NCBI RefSeq assembly: GCF_026343115.1
Contig: NZ_JAPEMC010000001.1
Span: forward strand, 1,364,001 to 1,428,000
Direction: 5' to 3'
From: Streptomyces sp. NBC_00102
GTDB taxonomy: Bacteria > Actinomycetota > Actinomycetes > Streptomycetales > Streptomycetaceae
DNA: 64,000 bases
A model generated the notes under the pieces. The model saw only the letters and a list, made by a program, of their open reading frames with translations. It had not been told where the DNA came from and did no database searches. Position 1 is the stretch's first letter, and each line of letters opens with the position of its first letter. The position numbers and the translations under genes are program-made. Below, piece after piece: positions 59,259-64,000 of this stretch.

Positions 59259-61337
59259 TCAGATCCTGGACTCGTCCCAGAGCGCCGCCGCGAGACCCGC
59301 CTCGGCGCTGTCGGTGCGGCCGCGCTCGAAGGCGCGCTGGTAGGCGCGATCACCGACGGACTCCCGGGCCCGGCGCTCCCAGGAATCGCGGACCGGGGCG
59401 ACGTCGGGGGTGCCGCGCTGCGGGTGCCCCACCATTCGCCAGTACACCTGCCCGGTGCCGTAGACCCGTGCGGCGCGCGCGCCTTGGCCCTGGGCGGCGA
59501 TGGCGGAGGCGAGGATGTCGAGGCCGAGGGCGATGCCGAAGCTGTCGCGCAGCCGGTGCTTGCCCTGGAGCATGGTGCGGGCGTGCGCCGCCGAGACGTC
59601 CGGGCGGCCTTGGAGCAGCGCGATCAGGGCGAGTTGGTAGTCGGCGTACGAACGGGTCCAGTGTTCGTCGTGCTCCTCGCAGGCGGCCCTGAGCACGGCG
59701 GCGGCCTCGGCGGCCTCGGCGAGGCGGCCGAGACCGCTGAGGGAGAAGACCGTGATGAGGTGGCAGCGCAGCCGGTAGGCCGACTCGACGGTTCTCGCCT
59801 CGGTCAGGCGCAGGGCGCGTTCGGCGGCCTTGAGGGCGGTCCGCGGTTCGCTCTTCATGATGTGGGTGAGCCCGGCCAGATAGGTCGAGTTGAGGATTCC
59901 CTCGTCGTCTCCGTCGGTCTCCGCATGGGCCGTGCACTCGGCACCGAGTCGCTCGGCGACCTCGAAGTCGCCCTGGAGCAGGGCCGCGACGCCCATGACC
60001 CAGAGCAGTCGGGTGCGGTCGGGGCCGTCGAGCGGGCCGCCGCGCAGGGCGCGCCGGGCGTAGCTTCGGGCGGCGGTCAGGTGGCCGCAGCAGCTCCAGA
60101 AGAAGCCGATGCGCCCAGCCATCTCCTGGGCGGCGCGGACGTCGTGGACCAGCAGGTGGTCGAGGGCGGCGCAGAGGTCGAGGTGGCTGTCGGAGACCTT
60201 GTGGTACCAGGCGACCTGGTCGCGGCCGGTCCATCCGGAGTGGGCCCGGCGGGCGAGGCCCAGGAAGCGGGCGGCGTGCCGGCGGGCGGCTCCGGCCACC
60301 TCCTCCTCGCCGAGCTCGATGAGCCACATCCGGCCGTACTCGCGCAGGGTGTCGAGCATGTGGTGGCGTTCGTCGTCGCGTTTGACGACGGATTTGGCGA
60401 CGAGTCCGCGCAGCGCCTCGGTCACCTGGTCGGGGCCGAGCGGTCCGCCGGCGCAGACCTCCCGGGCGGTCTCCTCGTCGAAGTCGCCGCGCAGCGGGGT
60501 GAGCCGGGCCCACAGCAGGCGTTCCAGAGGGGTGCAGAGCTCGTGGCTCCAGCCGATGGTGGTGAGGAGGGCGCGGTGGCGGCGGGGGCCCTGGGAGTCG
60601 TCGCTGAGGACGTCGAGGCGGGAGCCGAGCCGGTCGGCGATCTGGCGCAGGGTGTGGCGGCGGGCCGAGGCGGCGGCCAGTTCCAGGGCGAGCGGGAGTC
60701 CTTCGAGGCGGCGGCAGATCTCGTCGGCGGCCTCGGTGTCGGCCGGGCGCCGGAAGGTGATGCCGGGGGCCGACACGCGTACCCGGTCGCGGAAGAGGGT
60801 GAGGGCGTCGCTCTCGCCGTCGTAGGGCAGCGGGGGGACTTCCACGAGGTTCTCGCCGCGGACGCCGAGGGGCTGCCGGCTGGTGGCGACGACGGTCAGA
60901 CCGGGGGCGATGGTGAGGAGTTCGCCGAGGAGGTGGGCGGTGGGGGCGCGCAGGTGTTCGCAGGAGTCGAGGACGAGCAGCATGTTCTTGTCCGCGAGCC
61001 ATTCGCAGAGCGCGTCCACGGGCATCCGCAGGGCGTGGTCGGCGAGGCCGACGGCGTCGGAGACGGTGGGCAGCAGCAGCTCGTCGCCGTAGAGCGGGGA
61101 GAGGTCGGCCCACCGGACGCCGTCCTGGTAGCGGTGGCCGACGAGGTGGGTGGCCCGGCGGGCGAGGCGGGACTTGCCGACGCCGCCGGGACCGACGAGC
61201 GTGGTCATGCGGTGGGGGGTGAGCCGGTGGCCGACGAGGTAATAGGGCGTCAGGGCACTTTCGAGACGCAGGAGTTCCACGCTTCGCCCGATGAAACTGG
61301 TCGTCTCCTCGGGCAGGTTTCCCACGATCTTCATCAT
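59259..61337 (-). CDS. STAND-type P-loop ATPase with TPR-like region (AfsR-like, no HTH)
   Basis: A 692-aa NB-ARC/STAND protein. It starts MMKIVGNLPEETTSFIGR, as in AfsR/LuxR-type activators. Walker A is LVGPGGVGKSRLARRA, Walker B is MLLVLDSCEHL, and SRQPLGVRGE is the sensor region. A GLPLALELAAASARRHTL segment and helical repeats (about 440-640) follow. I see no DNA-binding domain at either end, so a co-regulator or signalling role is more likely than direct DNA binding. The ATG at 61337 lies next to a second ATG and a GTG. There is no obvious partner gene. Confidence 0.85.
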   Translation of the reverse strand: MMKIVGNLPEETTSFIGRSVELLRLESALTPYYLVGHRLTPHRMTTLVGPGGVGKSRLARRATHLVGHRYQDGVRWADLSPLYGDELLLPTVSDAVGLADHALRMPVDALCEWLADKNMLLVLDSCEHLRAPTAHLLGELLTIAPGLTVVATSRQPLGVRGENLVEVPPLPYDGESDALTLFRDRVRVSAPGITFRRPADTEAADEICRRLEGLPLALELAAASARRHTLRQIADRLGSRLDVLSDDSQGPRRHRALLTTIGWSHELCTPLERLLWARLTPLRGDFDEETAREVCAGGPLGPDQVTEALRGLVAKSVVKRDDERHHMLDTLREYGRMWLIELGEEEVAGAARRHAARFLGLARRAHSGWTGRDQVAWYHKVSDSHLDLCAALDHLLVHDVRAAQEMAGRIGFFWSCCGHLTAARSYARRALRGGPLDGPDRTRLLWVMGVAALLQGDFEVAERLGAECTAHAETDGDDEGILNSTYLAGLTHIMKSEPRTALKAAERALRLTEARTVESAYRLRCHLITVFSLSGLGRLAEAAEAAAVLRAACEEHDEHWTRSYADYQLALIALLQGRPDVSAAHARTMLQGKHRLRDSFGIALGLDILASAIAAQGQGARAARVYGTGQVYWRMVGHPQRGTPDVAPVRDSWERRARESVGDRAYQRAFERGRTDSAEAGLAAALWDESRI

Positions 61338-61538
61338 CACCGTCCGGCGTGCTCGGGCCTGGTGCGCCGGCCGGCCGGAGGGGGTCACCGGCCGACCGGA
61401 CCGGCCGGCCCCCGGCACCTCTCCCGTACGAGGGGTGAGGTGCGGGGACCGGCCGGTTGTGGCGGAGTTACGGTGCTCGGCGCCGGGCCGCTGCGGCTCC
61501 GTCGCCGACGCGTGCGGTCACACCGTAGCCCGTCGGTG

Positions 61539-64000
61539 TCAGCGATGTGAAAACACGGCGACGGTCCGTCCGGGGACGGTGAAGCTGCCGGATTCCGCTT
61601 CGTACCGCGACTGCTTGACGGTAGGGTCCGCGCCCGTCGCCTGTACCGGGTGCAGGGCGTAGTCCTTGCCCGCCGCCGCGTCCACCTTCTGGGTGGTGGA
61701 GGACGGGGTGGCGTTGATGACGACGACCAGGTCGCCGAGGGTCATGGTGATGACGCCGGGGGTCTCGTCCTTGCCGGAGAGCGGGAAGGCGAGGGTGGAC
61801 TGCACCTGGGAGGCGGAGGTGAGGGCGAAGGCCTTCTCGGTGCTCCGGATCTTCAGCAGGTCCTGGTAGGCGGCGGACGCGCCGTTGATCTGCGCGCAGC
61901 CGGGGGTGAGGTTGGGGTTGGTCAGCAGCGGGGTGGCGTAGGACCACTTGTCCTTGTTGTCCGCGGCCGGCGGCAGGCCGCGGCCGAAGCCGTTGCCGTC
62001 CTGGCAGTTCCAGTGGATGGCGTTGTACCAGTCGCCGCTGTCGAAGGAGTTGCGGTCCAGGGACTTGGAGCGCAGCTGGTCGGTGCCCGCCTGGGAGAGC
62101 GAGGGCCCCTGGGAGAGGGTGGAGATGCCCATGGCGAGGACCTGCATCCTGGCCCGGTCCGCGGCCGAGGTGTCCGCGGGGAGCTTGAACGCGAGGGCGT
62201 CGTAGAGGCTCTCGTTGTCGTGGGCGTCGGAGTAGGCGAGGGCGTCGCCGGGCGCGGCCGCGTATCCGGCGGGCTGGCCGTTGTAGTCGACGCCGGCGCC
62301 GGTGACCTCCTTGCCGGAGGTGTCGGTGAAGGTGTAGTCGGCGAGGCTGCCGGTGAGGCCGACCTTGATCAGGTCCTGGTAGTGCAGGAGGCGGGCCTTC
62401 TGCTCGGCCTCGGTGCCGTTGGCGGTGGAGTCGTTGGGGTCGGTCCAGAGGCCGGAGGCGAAGCCCTGGACGCCGGGGTCGGAGTCGAAGGGGCCGCCGC
62501 CGCGGACCGCGTCACGGGCGCGGTCGGAGAAGGTGGCGATGCCGGTGCCGGCCATGTTCTTCTGGGTGGCCTGGACGAAGCGGGCGTCGTCGGCGATCTC
62601 GCCGAAGTTCCAGCCCTCGCCGTAGAGGATGATCTTCTTCCCGTCGACGCCGTCCTTGGCGAGCGTGAGGCCGTCGAGCGCCTTCCGCACGGCGAGGATG
62701 TTCGCCTTGGGGTGGTGGCCCATCAGGTCGAAGCGGAAGCCGTCGACCTTGTACTGCTTGGCCCAGGTGACGATCGAGTCCACGACGAGCTTGCCCATCA
62801 TCGCGTTCTCGGGCGCGGTGTTGGCGCAGCAGCTGGAGTTGGCGACGGATCCGTCGTCCATGAGCCGCTGGTAGTAGCCGGGCACGATCCGGTCGAGGAT
62901 CGACTTGTCGTCCTGGCCGGAGGCGACGGTGTGGTTGTAGACGACGTCCATGACGGTGCGCAGTCCGGCGTTGTTGAGGTCCTGGACCATTTCCCGGAAC
63001 TCGACGGTGCGCTTGGTGCCGTTCGGGTCGGAGGCGTAGGAGCCCTCCGGGACGGTGTAGTGCAGCGGGTCGTAGCCCCAGTTGAAGCCGTCCTTGGCGG
63101 CGGCGGCCGTGACGCAGGCCTGCTGCTCGTCGGAGTCGGGGGCGTAGACCTTGAGGTCACAGGCGGGCTGCTGCTGGTCGGACTTCTTCTCGGAGATGGT
63201 GCCGATGTCGAAGGCGGGCAGCAGGTGCACGTAGGAGGTGCCGGAGTCGGCGAGCTCCTTGAGGTGCTTCATGCCGTCGGAGGCGGTGTCCGTGAAGGCG
63301 AGGTACTCGCCCGGGTGCTTGGAGGTGGGGTCCGCGATGGAGAAGTCGCGGATCTGGAGTTCCTGGATCTGCGCGCCGCTGATCGGGACGGCGGCGGGCT
63401 TCTTCTGGGTGGACCAGCCGGCGGGCGCGAGCTTCGGGTCGGCGAGGTCGACGACGAGGCTGCGGGCGGAGTCGGTGGTCAGCGCGGTGGAGTAGGGGTC
63501 GGTGACCTTGTTGGTGACGAGCTTCTGGACGGTGGGCGCCCAGACCTGGACGACGAAGCGGTAGGGCTTGCCGCTCCAGGACTTGGTTCCCTCGACGGAC
63601 CAGACGCCGGTGGTGTCGTCGCGCCGCATGGGGACGGTCTTGCCGTCCAGTTCGAGCTGGACGGTACGGGCGGTGGGGGCCCAGACGGAGAGCGTGGGTA
63701 CGCCCTTGTCGAAGACGGGGCCGAGGGCGGCGCCGGTGGCCTTGGGGTACAGGCTGTCGAGCACGCCGGGGATCTGTACGCCGGTGGCGGCGAGGAGGGC
63801 GCCGTTGGCGGCGCGCTGGGTGGCGATCAGCTGGCCGCGCAGGGATTCACGGATGCGGTCGCGGTCGCGGACGTCGACCTGGAAGGCCGGGTAGTCCTTG
63901 AGGTGCGGGTACTTCGCCTTCTGCGCGTCGGTCAGGGCGGTCGGGTTGAGCCGCAGCCACTGGCCCTCGTCGGAGAGCGCCCCGTCGACGACGGAGATCC
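61539..64000 (-). CDS. pulA: Pullulanase-type alpha-1,6-glucosidase (partial, C-terminal part)
   Basis: The frame is open to the right edge, so the N-terminus is outside. The visible 820 residues contain a CBM48-like E-set ([16 protein letters not shown]), the pullulanase marker [10 protein letters not shown], and GH13 regions: DVVYNHT, the nucleophile in [12 protein letters not shown], the acid/base in [11 protein letters not shown], and [12 protein letters not shown]-terminal beta-sandwich ends [17 protein letters not shown]. It debranches glycogen/starch-type glucans. The conserved Cys pair and size suggest secretion. It is separated from the STAND gene by 201 bp. Confidence 0.9.
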   Translation of the reverse strand, partial: ISVVDGALSDEGQWLRLNPTALTDAQKAKYPHLKDYPAFQVDVRDRDRIRESLRGQLIATQRAANGALLAATGVQIPGVLDSLYPKATGAALGPVFDKGVPTLSVWAPTARTVQLELDGKTVPMRRDDTTGVWSVEGTKSWSGKPYRFVVQVWAPTVQKLVTNKVTDPYSTALTTDSARSLVVDLADPKLAPAGWSTQKKPAAVPISGAQIQELQIRDFSIADPTSKHPGEYLAFTDTASDGMKHLKELADSGTSYVHLLPAFDIGTISEKKSDQQQPACDLKVYAPDSDEQQACVTAAAAKDGFNWGYDPLHYTVPEGSYASDPNGTKRTVEFREMVQDLNNAGLRTVMDVVYNHTVASGQDDKSILDRIVPGYYQRLMDDGSVANSSCCANTAPENAMMGKLVVDSIVTWAKQYKVDGFRFDLMGHHPKANILAVRKALDGLTLAKDGVDGKKIILYGEGWNFGEIADDARFVQATQKNMAGTGIATFSDRARDAVRGGGPFDSDPGVQGFASGLWTDPNDSTANGTEAEQKARLLHYQDLIKVGLTGSLADYTFTDTSGKEVTGAGVDYNGQPAGYAAAPGDALAYSDAHDNESLYDALAFKLPADTSAADRARMQVLAMGISTLSQGPSLSQAGTDQLRSKSLDRNSFDSGDWYNAIHWNCQDGNGFGRGLPPAADNKDKWSYATPLLTNPNLTPGCAQINGASAAYQDLLKIRSTEKAFALTSASQVQSTLAFPLSGKDETPGVITMTLGDLVVVINATPSSTTQKVDAAAGKDYALHPVQATGADPTVKQSRYEAESGSFTVPGRTVAVFSHR

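Noticed and set aside
1..64000. CRISPR arrays, prophage genes, antiphage defence islands, tRNAs or rRNAs
   Set aside because: No regularly spaced repeats, integrase or phage structural genes, restriction genes or tRNA-like cloverleaves were recognisable; apart from the MITE the region reads as core chromosome.

Overview
The window is a piece of Streptomyces (or very close actinomycete) chromosome. The DNA is very GC-rich with strong GC bias at third codon positions, GTG starts are frequent, and terminators are long GC hairpins. Two glutamine synthetases (GSI and GSII) sit behind GlnR-type boxes, and many proteins are best known from streptomycetes. This is core genome: I see no prophage, integrative element, CRISPR array, rRNA or tRNA. 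The only mobile DNA I can support is a 160-bp MITE-like element at 45658-45817.

Layout. 1-7 kb: the start of cytochrome oxidase subunit II (leaving the left edge), a cysteine desulfurase-TusA fusion, adenosine kinase, an ErpA-type Fe-S carrier and quinolinate synthase. 7-13.6 kb: an RND exporter, a NarL-type two-component pair and a PspA/PspAA envelope-stress pair, all on the minus strand. 14-25 kb: a DUF3043 membrane protein, a methyltransferase, an HtrA-like lipoprotein protease, the cobalamin lower-ligand genes cobU, cobT and cobS separated by unrelated minus-strand genes, then leucyl aminopeptidase. 25.8-41.6 kb: a 2-oxoacid dehydrogenase and lipoate block (lpd, E2, a GntR regulator, aceE, lipB, lipA), with regulators and oxidoreductases between. 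41.9-45.4 kb: a DUF4191 protein, an RDD protein and glnA. 45.5-64 kb: more variable genes, including a secreted S33 peptidase, an SUMF1-like protein, an ArsC-like protein, a sortase-anchored surface protein, glnII, a possible leader peptide with an orphan winged-helix regulator, a metal-dependent hydrolase broken by an in-frame amber codon followed by a ferredoxin reductase and a TetR regulator, a STAND ATPase and part of a pullulanase.

How the genes fit together. ctaC, adoK, erpA, DUF3043, cobT/cobS, pepA, E2, the TIGR01777 protein, lipB, lipA, DUF4191, RDD and glnA occur in the same relative order in Mycobacterium tuberculosis (Rv2200c-Rv2220, from memory). The window is therefore an old actinobacterial backbone with Streptomyces-specific genes inserted. 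LipB and LipA make the lipoyl cofactor for the E2 subunit that works with AceE and Lpd. NadA and LipA are Fe-S enzymes and could be clients of the ErpA and cysteine desulfurase genes nearby. glnA and glnII each carry a four-half-site GlnR box, so nitrogen control is visible in the DNA.

I found no convincing wholly new multi-gene system. The most useful leads are the amber-interrupted hydrolase, the operator-like palindromes at aceE and nadA, the MITE, the degenerate metallo-beta-lactamase-CobU fusion, a probable CTG start, a possible leader peptide and an SUMF1-like orphan.
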